Assembly (NCBI RefSeq): GCF_009928445.1
Contig: NZ_JAABNO010000007.1
Span: forward strand, 62,001-126,000
Reading direction: 5' to 3'
DNA: 64,000 nucleotides
Origin: Clostridium sp. C8-1-8
Lineage (GTDB): Bacteria; Bacillota; Clostridia; Clostridiales; Clostridiaceae
Part shown: in pieces, positions 9,575 through 18,869 of the stretch
Layout: every line of letters starts with the position of its first letter
Position numbering within the stretch: position 1 is the first letter of the stretch
Position numbers and translations under genes: made by a program
Notes under the pieces: model-generated
What the model was told of the DNA's origin: nothing
Database searches by the model: none
What the model saw: the letters and a program-made list of their open reading frames with translations, nothing else

Positions 9575-9603
9575 TTGACAAAGCCAATATATAAAGGTAA
9601 GCT
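9575..9603 (+). promoter_or_regulatory. Putative promoter of the cobalamin operon leader
   Basis: TTGACA at 9575-9580 is a perfect -35. A 17-base spacer leads to TAAGCT at 9598-9603, a poor -10. It lies about 20 bases before the first paired element of the B12 riboswitch, the expected arrangement. A second TTGACA occurs at 9608-9613. Confidence 0.4.
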
Positions 9604-9624
9604 AATTTTGACAACTTAATAACA

Positions 9625-9801
9625 AACTTAGGTGTCTTTCGATAGTTTTTCGAAAGGTGAAAAGGGAATGCGGTTAAAATCCGCAGCAGCCCCCGCTACT
9701 GTAAGTGAAGACGAACCTTTAAATACCACTCTTTAAATTCTAAATGTAAAGGGGAAGGAGAAGGTTAGGATGAAACACAAGCCAGGAGACCTGCCTAAGT
9801 T
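9625..9801 (+). ncRNA. Cobalamin (B12/AdoCbl) riboswitch aptamer
   Basis: The outer stem AACTTAG (9625-9631) pairs with CTAAGTT (9795-9801). Inside are the conserved 'AAAGGGAATGCGGT' segment (from about 9660), 'GCAGCCCCCGCTACTGTAAG' (about 9685-9704) and the B12 box 'AGCCAGGAGACCTGCC'. These are the diagnostic elements of the AdoCbl riboswitch. It precedes cbiK and the twelve-gene corrin operon, so it should reduce their expression when cobalamin is plentiful. The off-switch structure is not obvious immediately after the aptamer; the clearest terminator lies about 385 bases downstream. Confidence 0.95.
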
Positions 9802-10460
9802 AGTGAAAAGTATGGCTTTCGGTGGGAAAGTGCTATTTTTATGGATGATTTGTACAGTATAAATTTGCCCTTATATCTGTTCATTTATTATATGAAGGTT
9901 AGAGTAAACTAATCTTACGTATTCTTTACTAAGCTTTAGGCTTATAAAAATACAAAAAGCAATAGTTGAAATTAATTCATACTAATAATTTCTGCATATT
10001 GATTTAAGTAATGTTTGTTTTGCAGTGTAAATGAATAGACTTAATGTTTTTGTGCAGCAGTATTAAAGAAGCTTCTGATTAACTTAGTTTATGAATAATT
10101 ATAATCTGAGTGTACAACTACTTTTAGAAGTTTACTTAATATAAATAAGGAGCAAAATTTCTATATATTTAGTCAATTATAAGGGTAGTGTTCTCTGAGT
10201 GAGACGCTACCTTTTTTTACTGTCTAGGAAATAATAAAATTTTTTCTTGGCCGAAATCAGCGATATCAAGGTTTCAGAGTAACTGTTTAAGGCAAATAGT
10301 AAAATAGAATTATATAATATGTTAGATTTTACTAGTATGCAGTGGTAGAGGTAGATGTACATAAGATTGATAAAGTAGACGGCTTTGGGGAAGTTTACAT
10401 TATTTAAGGAAAGTTAGATGGATACAGTAGTGATTATCAAGAGTTTTAGGAGGAAGTTTC
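9802..10460 (+). other. Long leader between B12 riboswitch and cbiK
   Basis: About 660 bases without a supported gene, unusually long for this arrangement. It contains a strong terminator at 10189-10217. Just before cbiK (about 10335-10440) one frame reads 'AVVEVDVHKIDKVDGFGEVY', then a stop, then 'GKLDGYSSDYQEF'. This looks like a scrap of a decayed gene, but I cannot name it. Confidence 0.45.
10186..10218 (+). terminator. Rho-independent terminator in the cbi leader
   Basis: GGTAGTGTTCTC, loop TGAGT, GAGACGCTACC forms a long stem (one G-U pair and one bulge) followed immediately by seven T residues. It is the best candidate for the transcriptional switch controlled by the upstream B12 aptamer, or it ends a short leader transcript. 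Confidence 0.8.
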
Positions 10461-11336
10461 ATGAGTGCTAAGTTAAAGTTTAGTGGTCTAAAAAAGAAAG
10501 CAATATTGGTTATAAGTTTTGGTACTACCTATGAAAATACAAGAAAGCTTACTATAGAAAAGATAGAAAAGCTTATAGAGGAGAAATATAAGGATTATGA
10601 GATAAGGAGAGCTTTTACCGCTCACGGAGTTATAAAAAAGCTGGCTAGCAAATACCAAATGCATGTAGATACACCTGAGGAAGCGTTAAATAGGCTGAAG
10701 GAAGAGGGCTTTTCTCAAATAATAGTTCAACCACTTCATCTTATACCAGGGCTTGAGTATGATTATGTAAGAAATGTAATAGACAGCTTTTCAAAGGAAG
10801 ATTGTTTTGAGAGCATTAAGTTAGGACGACCTCTTTTATACTTTAAGGGGGAAGAAGAGGATATACCAGATGATTATACCTTGATGATAAAGGCTTTAGA
10901 AAACCAAGTTCCAAGAGATGAGGCTGTTGTATTCATGGGACATGGAACTCACCATCCTGCTAACTCAACTTATAGCTGCCTTCAAACAGTTTTTTGGGAC
11001 AACGACTTTCATAAAGTGTTTATAGGAACTATAGACGGGTATCCAACTTTAGATCACGTTATAAAGAAGCTTAAGAAAAACAATATAACTAAGTTGACTT
11101 TAATGCCACTTCTTTTAGTAGCTGGTGACCATGCACAAAATGATATGGCTGGGGAGGAAGAGGATTCCTGGAAGAATATTTTACAGAGAGAAGGCTTTGA
11201 GGTTGATATATACTTGCATGGACTTGGAGAAAACCTCAATATACAGAAGTTGTATTTAGAACATTTAGAGGATGCTATAAGTGAAAAATACTCTAATATA
11301 GGTAAAAATAAAAAAGGTATGGCTAGCAATTTTTAA
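10461..11336 (+). CDS. cbiK: Sirohydrochlorin cobaltochelatase
   Basis: A 291-residue CbiK-type chelatase that inserts Co2+ into sirohydrochlorin (or factor II), the metal-committing step of the anaerobic B12 route. Seen: 'VISFGTTYENTR' at the N-terminus, 'RRAFTAHGVI' near residue 50, the metal-binding histidine region 'MGHGTHHPAN' near 157, and 'VAGDHAQNDMAG' near 219. The length fits CbiK (about 260-300) rather than the short CbiX. AGGAGG precedes the ATG. It is the first gene of the operon under the B12 riboswitch and is followed 12 bp later by cbiP. Confidence 0.95.
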   Translation: MSAKLKFSGLKKKAILVISFGTTYENTRKLTIEKIEKLIEEKYKDYEIRRAFTAHGVIKKLASKYQMHVDTPEEALNRLKEEGFSQIIVQPLHLIPGLEYDYVRNVIDSFSKEDCFESIKLGRPLLYFKGEEEDIPDDYTLMIKALENQVPRDEAVVFMGHGTHHPANSTYSCLQTVFWDNDFHKVFIGTIDGYPTLDHVIKKLKKNNITKLTLMPLLLVAGDHAQNDMAGEEEDSWKNILQREGFEVDIYLHGLGENLNIQKLYLEHLEDAISEKYSNIGKNKKGMASNF

Positions 11337-11348
11337 GGGGGAATAAAA

Positions 11349-12893
11349 ATGGCTAAAATTATGATACAGGGTACTGCGTCTTCTGTAGGTAAGAGCATAT
11401 TAGTGGCAGCTCTTTGTAGGATCTTTAAACAAGATGGCTACAAGGTAGTGCCCTTTAAGTCTCAGAATATGTCCTTAAATTCCTACATAACCTTAGATGG
11501 CAAAGAGATGGGAAGAGCTCAGGTACTGCAAGCTTATGCCAGCGGGTTAGAGCCTGAGGTGTATATGAATCCTATTCTTTTAAAGCCAACTTCAGATAAA
11601 AAGTCACAGGTAATAGTCAATGGTAAGGTTTTTGGAAACTATACTGCCATGGAATATCACAATATGAAACCTGGTTTCAAGGATATGCTAAAAAAGCATT
11701 TTGATAAACTGGAAGAGGAATTTGATATTGTGGTTATGGAGGGAGCTGGAAGCCCTGCTGAAATAAATTTGAGAGATAAAGATATAGTAAACATGGGGAT
11801 GGCAGAACTGGTGGATGCACCGGTGCTAATAGTCGGAGATATAGACAAAGGAGGCGTTTTTGCAGCATTAGCAGGAACTATGCTGCTTTTGAAAGATGAA
11901 GAAAAGAAAAGAGTAAAAGGTACTATAATAAATAAGTTTAGGGGAGATGTAAAGATACTTGAACCTGGGCTTAATATGCTAGAAGAAATAATTGATAAAC
12001 CTACTGTTGGAGTTGTACCTTACTTTAAGCTAAAGCTTGAGGATGAAGATGGTGCTATTGAGTTTAATAAAAAGGTAACTGCTCCTTTAGATATAGCAGT
12101 AATTAAGCTTCCTAGGATTTCAAACTTTACGGATATTGATGCTCTTAACAATGAAGATGATGTATCCATAAGATTTATAACCTCTTTGGAGGAGTTTGGT
12201 GAACCAGATCTTTTAATAATTCCAGGAAGTAAGAATACCATAGAAGATCTTATGACTTTAAGAGACAATGGGCTTGAAGCTAAGATAAAAGCCTACTCAG
12301 AGACTGGTATGATTCTTGGAATATGCGGAGGTTATCAAATGCTTGGCAAGAGTATAGAAGATCCTTATGGTGTAGAGACAGAGCTAAAAGAGATAAGTGG
12401 AATGGGACTTTTAGATATAAGTACTGTATTTGAAAGAGATAAGGTAACGACTAGAGTTAAGGCTGATATAGCTTCAGAGTTTTTGAAGAAGTCAGAGCAG
12501 AAATATATCCTTAATAAAGGATTTGAGCATATATACGGTTATGAAATACACATGGGTATAAGCAACTATGGACAGAATGCAGAGCCTTTATTTTTAATAG
12601 TTGATAAAAACGGACAAGAATTAGTTTCAGAGGCTTTGGTATACAAGGATGGGGCCATAAATAAAACTGGCAACATTATGGGCACTTACATCCATGGAAT
12701 CTTTGATGGAAGTTATTTTAGAGAGTATATAGTTAACAGATTAAGAGAGAAAAAAGGTATTGGATTAAAAGAAGCAAAGAATTATGAAAGTTTAAGAGAA
12801 AAAGAACTTGATAGGTTAGCGGAATTGGTTAGAGGTTCTTTAGATATTGATAAGATATATGAAATAATGGGAGTTGAGAAAAAGGAGGATTAG
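11349..12893 (+). CDS. cbiP: Cobyric acid synthase (amidotransferase)
   Basis: A 514-residue ATP- and glutamine-dependent enzyme that amidates corrin carboxylates b, d, e and g to give (adenosyl)cobyric acid. The N-terminal P-loop-like 'GTASSVGKS' (residues 8-16) marks the synthetase domain. The C-terminal glutaminase domain shows the nucleophile region '[12 protein letters not shown]' (about 320) and the histidine in 'GTYIHGIFD'. Length and both domains are complete. The stop is followed two bases later by the TTG start of cbiA. Confidence 0.95.
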   Translation: MAKIMIQGTASSVGKSILVAALCRIFKQDGYKVVPFKSQNMSLNSYITLDGKEMGRAQVLQAYASGLEPEVYMNPILLKPTSDKKSQVIVNGKVFGNYTAMEYHNMKPGFKDMLKKHFDKLEEEFDIVVMEGAGSPAEINLRDKDIVNMGMAELVDAPVLIVGDIDKGGVFAALAGTMLLLKDEEKKRVKGTIINKFRGDVKILEPGLNMLEEIIDKPTVGVVPYFKLKLEDEDGAIEFNKKVTAPLDIAVIKLPRISNFTDIDALNNEDDVSIRFITSLEEFGEPDLLIIPGSKNTIEDLMTLRDNGLEAKIKAYSETGMILGICGGYQMLGKSIEDPYGVETELKEISGMGLLDISTVFERDKVTTRVKADIASEFLKKSEQKYILNKGFEHIYGYEIHMGISNYGQNAEPLFLIVDKNGQELVSEALVYKDGAINKTGNIMGTYIHGIFDGSYFREYIVNRLREKKGIGLKEAKNYESLREKELDRLAELVRGSLDIDKIYEIMGVEKKED

Positions 12894-12895
12894 GC

Positions 12896-14218
12896 TTGAA
12901 AAGTATAATTATATCCTCAAATTCCAGTGGCGGAGGAAAAACTACCTTTACCTTAGGGCTTTTGAAGCTTCTTAAGAGTAAGAAAATCAAGGTTCAGAGC
13001 TATAAGGCAGGACCAGACTATATTGATCCAGCATTTCACACACATATAACTAAAACAGCTTCACGTAATCTAGACCTTTTCTTGATGGGAGAAAAGGGAG
13101 TTAAGTCTAGTTTCTCTAGAGGAAATGGCGAATATGGAATAATTGAAGGGGTTATGGGCATTTATGATGGCAAAGGAATAACCTATGAATATTCTACAGC
13201 CCACTTGGCAGAAGTACTTGATATACCAGTGATTTTAATACTTTCACCAAAGGCTCAGGTTGCTACCTTGTGTGCAGAGATAATGGGGTTAAAGAACTTT
13301 AAAAAGATAAATATAGCTGGAGTTGTACTTAACAACATAAGTGAAAGCTATTATAAGCTTCTTAAGCTTGCAATAGAGAAAAACTGTGGAGTAAAGGTTT
13401 TTGGTTATGTACCAAAGGATGAAAGATTAAGTTTAAAAAGCAGACATCTTGGACTAGTTCAAAGCAGTGAAGTAGAGGATCTAGATGATAAAGTCACACT
13501 ATGCTCGGAGCTTATACAAAGGTTTGTTGATGTAGAGGAACTTATGAAGTCCTTTAAGGATACATCAGATTATGAGGATAGCTTTAAGGTATCTAATAAA
13601 AAGCTAAGATCAGCAGTAGCTTACGATAAAGCCTTCAGTTTTTATTATAAGGAGAACCTTGAGCTTTTAGAGGAAATGGGAGAAGTAGAGTATTTCAGCC
13701 CACTTAAGGATAAAGCTTTGCCAAAAGGGATAGATTTTTTATATCTTGGGGGAGGCTATCCTGAGGTATTTATAAAGGAGCTAAACGAAAATAAATCAAT
13801 GCTGACAGATATAAATAATCAGTTAAGTAATGGATTAAGGTGTTATGGTGAGTGTGGCGGACTCATGTACCTTATGGAGCAGATAGAAGGTGTAGATGCT
13901 GTTGGATTTTTCAAAGGTCAATCTATGCTTACCACTAAGCTTCAGAACTTTGGATATGCAGAGTTAGAGGTTGTGAAAGAAAATAGTATTCTAAAAACAG
14001 GCACTAAGATCAATTGCCATGAGTTTCATAAGTCAATGATAGAATCAGAAGAAAATAAGTTATATAAGGTTACAAAGAACGTATTTGATGGAACCATTAA
14101 GAATTGGCAGTGCGGATATCATAAAAATAATACCTTAGCAGCTTATGCACACATACATTTCTTCGGAAATATTAATATGTTTGGCAGCTTAGTCACAGGT
14201 GGCTTCAAGAAAGTATAA
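12896..14218 (+). CDS. cbiA: Cobyrinic acid a,c-diamide synthase
   Basis: A 440-residue relative of CbiP that amidates carboxylates a and c of the corrin ring. Seen: the N-terminal nucleotide loop 'SNSSGGGKTTFT', 'KAGPDYIDPAFH' near residue 37, and the glutaminase nucleophile region 'YGECGGLMYLM' near 320. The start is TTG at 12896, two bases after the cbiP stop, with AAGGAGG overlapping the end of cbiP; this supports the TTG and implies translational coupling. A 164-base spacer without a recognised element follows before cbiC. Confidence 0.94.
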   Translation: MKSIIISSNSSGGGKTTFTLGLLKLLKSKKIKVQSYKAGPDYIDPAFHTHITKTASRNLDLFLMGEKGVKSSFSRGNGEYGIIEGVMGIYDGKGITYEYSTAHLAEVLDIPVILILSPKAQVATLCAEIMGLKNFKKINIAGVVLNNISESYYKLLKLAIEKNCGVKVFGYVPKDERLSLKSRHLGLVQSSEVEDLDDKVTLCSELIQRFVDVEELMKSFKDTSDYEDSFKVSNKKLRSAVAYDKAFSFYYKENLELLEEMGEVEYFSPLKDKALPKGIDFLYLGGGYPEVFIKELNENKSMLTDINNQLSNGLRCYGECGGLMYLMEQIEGVDAVGFFKGQSMLTTKLQNFGYAELEVVKENSILKTGTKINCHEFHKSMIESEENKLYKVTKNVFDGTIKNWQCGYHKNNTLAAYAHIHFFGNINMFGSLVTGGFKKV

Positions 14219-14382
14219 TAACATAATTTAAAATATATTGCTTAAATACGTACCATTGCTAAGTAAGCTATTCTTAAAAGTCAGCTAGGTTATGAGTGGA
14301 GAATTTGATAATACAAATTTTTTACCCAGTGGAGTATGGAACGGATTAAGAGTTATAAATAAGGATTTTAGGAGAGAAAAGC

Positions 14383-15009
14383 ATGGACTATATAAAAATT
14401 CCAATGGATATAGAGAAAAGAAGCTTTGAGATAATTGGTGAGGAGCTGGGAGAGCATAGTTTTGATGCTAGAGAGCTTAGTATAGTAAAAAGAGTAATAC
14501 ATACTACTGCAGACTTTCAGTATAAGGATTTAATCTATATAAGAGATAATGCAATTGATGAAGCTCTAAATCTTTTGAAGTCAGGAATTACAATATACAC
14601 TGATACAAAAATGGCTTTATCAGGAATAAACAAAAAAGCCTTAAGTGAACTAAACTGTAAGGTTGAATGCTTTGTTGATAGAGAAGATGTAGCTTTAATA
14701 GCCAAGGAGAGAGGAATAACTCGTTCTATGGCTGCAGTAGAAAAGGCTGTTGAAGAAGGAGTAAGCTTCTTTGTTTTTGGAAATGCGCCAACAGCACTAT
14801 ATAGACTAAAAGAGCTTATTGAAGCAGGAAAAGCTAATGCCAAGTTTATCATAGGAGCACCAATAGGCTTTGTAGGAGCAGCAGAGTCAAAGGAAGAAGC
14901 TGAAAAGCTGCCACTACCAATGATAACTATAAGAGGCAGAAAGGGCGGAAGCACTGTAGCGGCAGCTATTGTAAATGCTCTTATGTACCTTTTAGTAAAT
15001 AGAGGCTAA
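14383..15009 (+). CDS. cbiC: Cobalt-precorrin-8 methylmutase
   Basis: A 208-residue CbiC/CobH protein that moves the C11 methyl group to C12 to give cobyrinate. '[13 protein letters not shown]' (residues about 35-47) contains the conserved catalytic histidine; '[10 protein letters not shown]' and '[13 protein letters not shown]' are further family signatures. A GGAGAG ribosome site precedes the ATG. One base separates it from cbiD. Confidence 0.95.
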   Translation: MDYIKIPMDIEKRSFEIIGEELGEHSFDARELSIVKRVIHTTADFQYKDLIYIRDNAIDEALNLLKSGITIYTDTKMALSGINKKALSELNCKVECFVDREDVALIAKERGITRSMAAVEKAVEEGVSFFVFGNAPTALYRLKELIEAGKANAKFIIGAPIGFVGAAESKEEAEKLPLPMITIRGRKGGSTVAAAIVNALMYLLVNRG

Positions 15010-15010
15010 G

Positions 15011-16090
15011 ATGCTAGAGCTATATGTTAACTGTGATGGGAAAAAGCTTAGATGCGGGTATACAACTGGCTCTTGTGCAGCTGGAGCGGCCAAGGCTGCA
15101 ACACAGATGTTATATGAAAATACAGAGCTAAGAGAGATAAAAATAGATACCCCTAAAGGTATAGTACTTTTACTACCAATAGAAAAGCTAGTAAGAGGAG
15201 AAGACTATGTTGAGTGCTGTATTCTTAAAGATGGTGGAGATGATCCTGATGTAACTCACGGTCTTGAGATTTGGGCAAGAGCTGAGAGAAAAAGTGAAGG
15301 TTATGCGTTAAAAGGCGGAAAAGGTGTAGGTGTAGTCATGGGTGATGGGCTATACGTTAAAAAAGGTGAGCCAGCCATAAATCCAGTCCCAAGAGCTATG
15401 ATAGAGAAAGAAGTAAAAGAAGTTCTACCAAAAGATAAAGGTGTGGAAATAACCATATTTGTTCCCAAAGGAGAAGAAGTAGCTAAGAGAACTTTTAATC
15501 CGAGACTAAATATAATAGGTGGAATTTCTATTTTAGGAACTACAGGTATAGTAACTCCTATGTCTGAGGAAGCCTTAAGAGAATCAATTAAGCTTGAAAT
15601 AAATCAGAAGGTAGCCAATGGATATGATGAATTGATCTTAGTTTTTGGAAACATGGGAGAAGATAAGGCAGAAACCATGGGCTTAGATATTAGAAAAGTA
15701 GTGGTGATGTCAAACTACGTAGGAGATGCTTTAAACTACTGCATGGAGAAAGCTATAAAGAAGGTTACTATAGTGGGACATATAGGTAAGATATGCAAGA
15801 TTGCAGCAGGCTGCTTTAATACTCATAGCAGAGTATGTGATGTAAGACTAGAGGTTTTATCCTTAGAGCTTGCTCTTATGGGGGAAAGTAATGAGCTGGT
15901 GAAGAAGGTTTATGAGCAAAAGACCACAGAAGGTGCAGTTAAACTTCTTGGTGACGGTTATGAAGCTTTGTATAAAAATATTGGACAAAAGATAATAAAT
16001 AGAATAAACATATTTACCTATAACCAGCTTGAAGCTGATGCAATAATGTATTCTATGGACAATGGAGTGCTTTACGATAGCAGAAAGTGA
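15011..16090 (+). CDS. cbiD: Cobalt-precorrin-5B C1-methyltransferase
   Basis: A 359-residue CbiD. The N-terminal '[17 protein letters not shown]' and '[12 protein letters not shown]' are diagnostic, as are '[11 protein letters not shown]' and '[12 protein letters not shown]' later. It methylates C1 in the anaerobic corrin pathway using S-adenosylmethionine. The start is directly after the cbiC stop, and its end is 10 bases before the cbiE ATG. Confidence 0.95.
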   Translation: MLELYVNCDGKKLRCGYTTGSCAAGAAKAATQMLYENTELREIKIDTPKGIVLLLPIEKLVRGEDYVECCILKDGGDDPDVTHGLEIWARAERKSEGYALKGGKGVGVVMGDGLYVKKGEPAINPVPRAMIEKEVKEVLPKDKGVEITIFVPKGEEVAKRTFNPRLNIIGGISILGTTGIVTPMSEEALRESIKLEINQKVANGYDELILVFGNMGEDKAETMGLDIRKVVVMSNYVGDALNYCMEKAIKKVTIVGHIGKICKIAAGCFNTHSRVCDVRLEVLSLELALMGESNELVKKVYEQKTTEGAVKLLGDGYEALYKNIGQKIINRINIFTYNQLEADAIMYSMDNGVLYDSRK

Positions 16091-16100
16091 TGTGATTTTT

Positions 16101-16709
16101 ATGTTATATATAGTGGGAATAGGACCTGGTAGTAGAGAGTATATACTTCCTAAAGCGCTTAGCACACTTAAAGCTTGTGATTTGATACTAGGCTTTTCAA
16201 GGGCTTTAGAAAGCATAAGTGAAGTTAAGACAGATATGATAGCCGTTAAGGAGCTAAAAGATATTATTAATATAGCTAATGAAAATAAGGATAAAGATCT
16301 GTCAGTTATAGCTTCTGGAGATCCTGGTTTTTATGGAATATCTAATTATATAAGAAGTAAATATGAAGGCCCTGTGAGAGTTATACCTGGAATAAGCTCC
16401 TTTCAATACTTTATGGCAAAGCTTAATAAGTCTTGGCAGAATAGTTATTTAGGCAGTCTTCACGGAAGAGAAGACAGTTTTTTAGAGGAAGTAAAAAGCA
16501 ATAAACTATCTGTTTGGTTAACAGATAAGAAGAATTGCCCCGAGGCTTTGTGTAGAAAGCTTTATGAGGAAGAGATAAAAGTTAAGGTTTATGTAGGAGA
16601 AAACTTATCTTATGATGATGAAGTTATCTCCAGTGGTTCTCCTGAACAATTAATGAATAAAGCTTTTAGTGAGCTTTCAGTGGTGGTGATAGAAAATGAA
16701 ATATATTAA
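16101..16709 (+). CDS. cbiE: Cobalt-precorrin-7 C5-methyltransferase
   Basis: About 202 residues. The typical tetrapyrrole methylase N-terminus 'MLYIVGIGPGS' begins at 16101, so this ATG is preferred over an upstream in-frame start that would overlap cbiD. 'SGDPGFYGI' near residue 75 is the conserved SAM-binding loop, and 'RVIPGISSFQY' follows. It works together with CbiT; in some bacteria the two are fused as CobL, here they are separate and overlap by 14 bases. Confidence 0.93.
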   Translation: MLYIVGIGPGSREYILPKALSTLKACDLILGFSRALESISEVKTDMIAVKELKDIINIANENKDKDLSVIASGDPGFYGISNYIRSKYEGPVRVIPGISSFQYFMAKLNKSWQNSYLGSLHGREDSFLEEVKSNKLSVWLTDKKNCPEALCRKLYEEEIKVKVYVGENLSYDDEVISSGSPEQLMNKAFSELSVVVIENEIY

Positions 16710-17259
16710 GGATGAAGAATTCATAAGAGGAAACTGTCCTATGACCAAGGAAGAAGTCAGGATAGTGAGCATAGCAAAGTTAGGCATTGAAGAAGACTAT
16801 AGCCTTTTAGATGTTGGAGCTGGAACAGGGTCTGTGTCTATACAGATGAGTAAGCTGGCTTCAAAGGGAAAGATCATTTCCATAGAGCGAGATGGGGAAG
16901 CCCTAGAATTACTTTACAAAAACAAAGAAAAGTTTGCTGCAGACAATATGCAGATAATAAATGGAGAAGCGCTTGAGGTAGCTGGTTCCATAGAAGGGCA
17001 GTATGATGGAATCTTTATAGGCGGCAGTGGCGGTAACCTTGAAGAGATAATAAGAGTTTATGGAAGTAAGCTAAAACCTAATAAGAGTATGGTTCTTAAC
17101 TTCATAACCATAGATAATCTTTACAAGGCAATTAATTGTCTTAGAGAGCTGAACTATGAAGTAGAGTGTACTCAGCTTGCAGTAAGTAAGGCAAAAGGAA
17201 AAGGGCTTATGCTTACAGCTAATAACCCTATATTTATTGTAACTGCAATGTTGAAGTAA
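16696..17259 (+). CDS. cbiT: Cobalt-precorrin-6B C15-methyltransferase (decarboxylating)
   Basis: A 187-residue Rossmann-fold methyltransferase with 'GNCPMTKEEVR' at the N-terminus (the CbiT signature), SAM motif 'LLDVGAGTGSVS' near residue 38 and 'FIGGSGGNLEEI' near 105. It methylates C15 and removes the C12 acetate carboxyl. It overlaps the end of cbiE. After it the operon is interrupted by about 540 bases of non-coding repeat-like DNA before cbiL. Confidence 0.94.
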   Translation: MKYIKDEEFIRGNCPMTKEEVRIVSIAKLGIEEDYSLLDVGAGTGSVSIQMSKLASKGKIISIERDGEALELLYKNKEKFAADNMQIINGEALEVAGSIEGQYDGIFIGGSGGNLEEIIRVYGSKLKPNKSMVLNFITIDNLYKAINCLRELNYEVECTQLAVSKAKGKGLMLTANNPIFIVTAMLK

Positions 17260-17798
17260 CCTATGAAATTAAGAGGTCATTCATCCTATGCTTTAATGAG
17301 CTTGCGCAAAGAATTAATATGATTTTATCATATTCCATGGCTAAAACTGTAAACTCACTACGTTCGAACATACAGTTTTACTCTTTATTTAACCATTCAC
17401 TTTTTATAAGTTTTATGTATCTTAATCTTAAGAACATTAAGAATGCTATTCAAATAAAGAGTAAAGATAGAGAATATGTCGCCTGCCAGAATTTCTTCAC
17501 ATGCGTTCAGAAAAGGCAGATGCGCAAAAAAATCATTTAATTCTAGTTGCTCGCTCATATAGCATCTCCTGAATAACCACTTAATTTTAACAGTCTTATT
17601 AAACATTGACTTAGAAATTAAAGTATATTGTGTTAAGTGGTTAGTCATCCGATGTTTGGAGGATATACGAAAATAATTAAATATTAGATGTACAACTTCT
17701 ATCTGTAATCTATTTTGAAATCCTCTCTGGGCTCTGAGAGGAGAATTTAAAAATATAAATTTTGTTACGAAGTGATACATTCATAGTAGGAGGATAAC
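17260..17798. other. Non-coding insert between cbiT and cbiL
   Basis: About 540 bases. At 17342-17381 AAAACTGTA pairs with TACAGTTTT to make a hairpin, which could be a weak terminator. From 17480 to about 17790 lies copy A of a three-box dispersed repeat (separate entry). It looks like a small degenerate element inserted in the cobalamin operon. Confidence 0.6.
17480..17790. repeat. Dispersed repeat, copy A (boxes 1, 2 and 3)
   Basis: Box 1 (17480-17529) begins CGCCTGCCAGAATTTCTTC and recurs almost unchanged at 27950-28000. Box 2 (17537-17588) begins TTAATTCTAGTTGCTCGC and recurs at 26937-26988. Box 3 (about 17735-17790) begins GAGAGGAGAATTTAAAAAT and recurs at 27192-27245. On the minus strand, boxes 2 and 1 read as a small frame starting at an ATG preceded by AGGAG and encoding 'MSEQLELNDFFAHLPFLN'; the FFAHLPFLN part is kept in the copy at 27950. 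It may be a relic of a small mobile element or gene. No transposase or terminal repeat was recognised. Confidence 0.65.
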
Positions 17799-18461
17799 AT
17801 GGCGAAGTTATATGGAGTTGGGGTAGGACCTGGAGATAAAGAGCTTATTACAATAAAGGCGGTAAGGGTTATAGAAAGCTGCGACGTTGTAGTGGTTCCA
17901 AGTGGAATGGCTGGTGGAAAAAGCATAGCTTTAGAAATAGCCGAAGATTATATAAAAGAAGGTACAGAGATATTAGTGAAACACTTTCCAATGGGGGGAG
18001 AGGAGCAAGAGGCTAAGATATATGAGGCTTTTCAAGCAGTTGAGGAAAAGCTTAAGGAAGGAAAGAACGTTGCATTCTTAACCATAGGGGATCCGTTCAT
18101 ATATAGTACCTATATCTACTTGATAAGGCATATAGAAGAACACGGTTATGATACTGAAACAGTTCCAGGAATAACATCCTTCTGTGCCTGTGCAAGCCTT
18201 GCAAAGGAACCCTTAGTAATAGGAGATGAACCTCTTTTAATACTTCCAGGAAACCAAATAGACAAGATAACAGACGAAAAGAATGTGGTTCTAATGAAGG
18301 TATATAAGCAAGAAGAAAAAATAATTAATGCTTTAGAGGAAAAGGGCTTTAATTATGTATATATAAAAAGAGCTGGAAGAGAAGGACAAGAAGTTCTAAG
18401 AGATAAAGCGGACATAATAAAGAATAGAGAGTATATGGCACTAATTATAGCGCATAGATAG
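17799..18461 (+). CDS. cbiL: Cobalt-factor II C20-methyltransferase
   Basis: A 220-residue tetrapyrrole methylase. 'KLYGVGVGPGDKELITIKA' at the N-terminus and 'TIGDPFIYSTY' near residue 98 define CbiL/CobI, which methylates C20 as the first methylation after cobalt insertion. AGGAGG lies just before the ATG, at the end of the repeat-like insert. The insert upstream means it may need read-through or its own promoter. Confidence 0.93.
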   Translation: MAKLYGVGVGPGDKELITIKAVRVIESCDVVVVPSGMAGGKSIALEIAEDYIKEGTEILVKHFPMGGEEQEAKIYEAFQAVEEKLKEGKNVAFLTIGDPFIYSTYIYLIRHIEEHGYDTETVPGITSFCACASLAKEPLVIGDEPLLILPGNQIDKITDEKNVVLMKVYKQEEKIINALEEKGFNYVYIKRAGREGQEVLRDKADIIKNREYMALIIAHR

Positions 18462-18869
18462 GTATAAGCTTAAAGGTTACTAAAACAAGGTGCTTTTATA
18501 GTAGATTACTGAAATTAAGGGGTTAGTAATACCATGCTTTAGTGGACTTATGTGGCTATATCAGGTATATAGAAGCTCCCACATAATTGTTTAGCTTAAT
18601 CATTATTTTTAAACATATTTTAAATATGAATAATTAAGAATAAAATTACTTAAGAACTAAGAACTAAGAACTAAGAACTAAGAACTAAGAACTAAGAACT
18701 AAGAACTTAAGAACTTAAGAACTTAACAGTTTAAGAGTATAACAATATAACAACAAAAGAATTTAAACATTTAAAAATATAACAAGCTAAGAATATAAGA
18801 ATATAAGAATTTATAGGAAACATGCGGGTTTAGAGTTTTTTAAGGAACAAAAATAGGAGGATAAGAGAG
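18462..18869. other. Non-coding insert between cbiL and cbiF
   Basis: About 400 bases with no gene. A weak stem (TTATGTGG ... CCACATAA, about 18548-18592) is followed by a heptanucleotide tandem array (separate entry) and then further A-rich degenerate copies of a similar motif to about 18815. AGGAGG precedes cbiF. Confidence 0.6.
18651..18724. repeat. Heptanucleotide microsatellite (TAAGAAC)n
   Basis: Eight uninterrupted copies of TAAGAAC (18651-18706), then two 8-base variants TTAAGAAC. Degenerate relatives such as 'TAAGAATA' continue to about 18815. It lies between cbiL and cbiF inside the cobalamin operon and is a likely site of slipped-strand length variation. Confidence 0.95.

Noticed and set aside
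17319..17540. 73-residue plus-strand frame after cbiT.
   Set aside because: No ribosome site, hairpin sequence within it, and it runs through repeat box 1 in the opposite sense to the better-supported frame.
17397..17780. 127-residue minus-strand frame between cbiT and cbiL as a full gene.
   Set aside because: Only the 'MSEQLEL...' part has a ribosome site and a second copy; the rest is AT-rich and not conserved, so it is treated as a repeat element.
18651..18724. Heptanucleotide array as a replication iteron or CRISPR.
   Set aside because: Units are 7 bp and contiguous, with no rep gene, no DnaA boxes and no spacers nearby.
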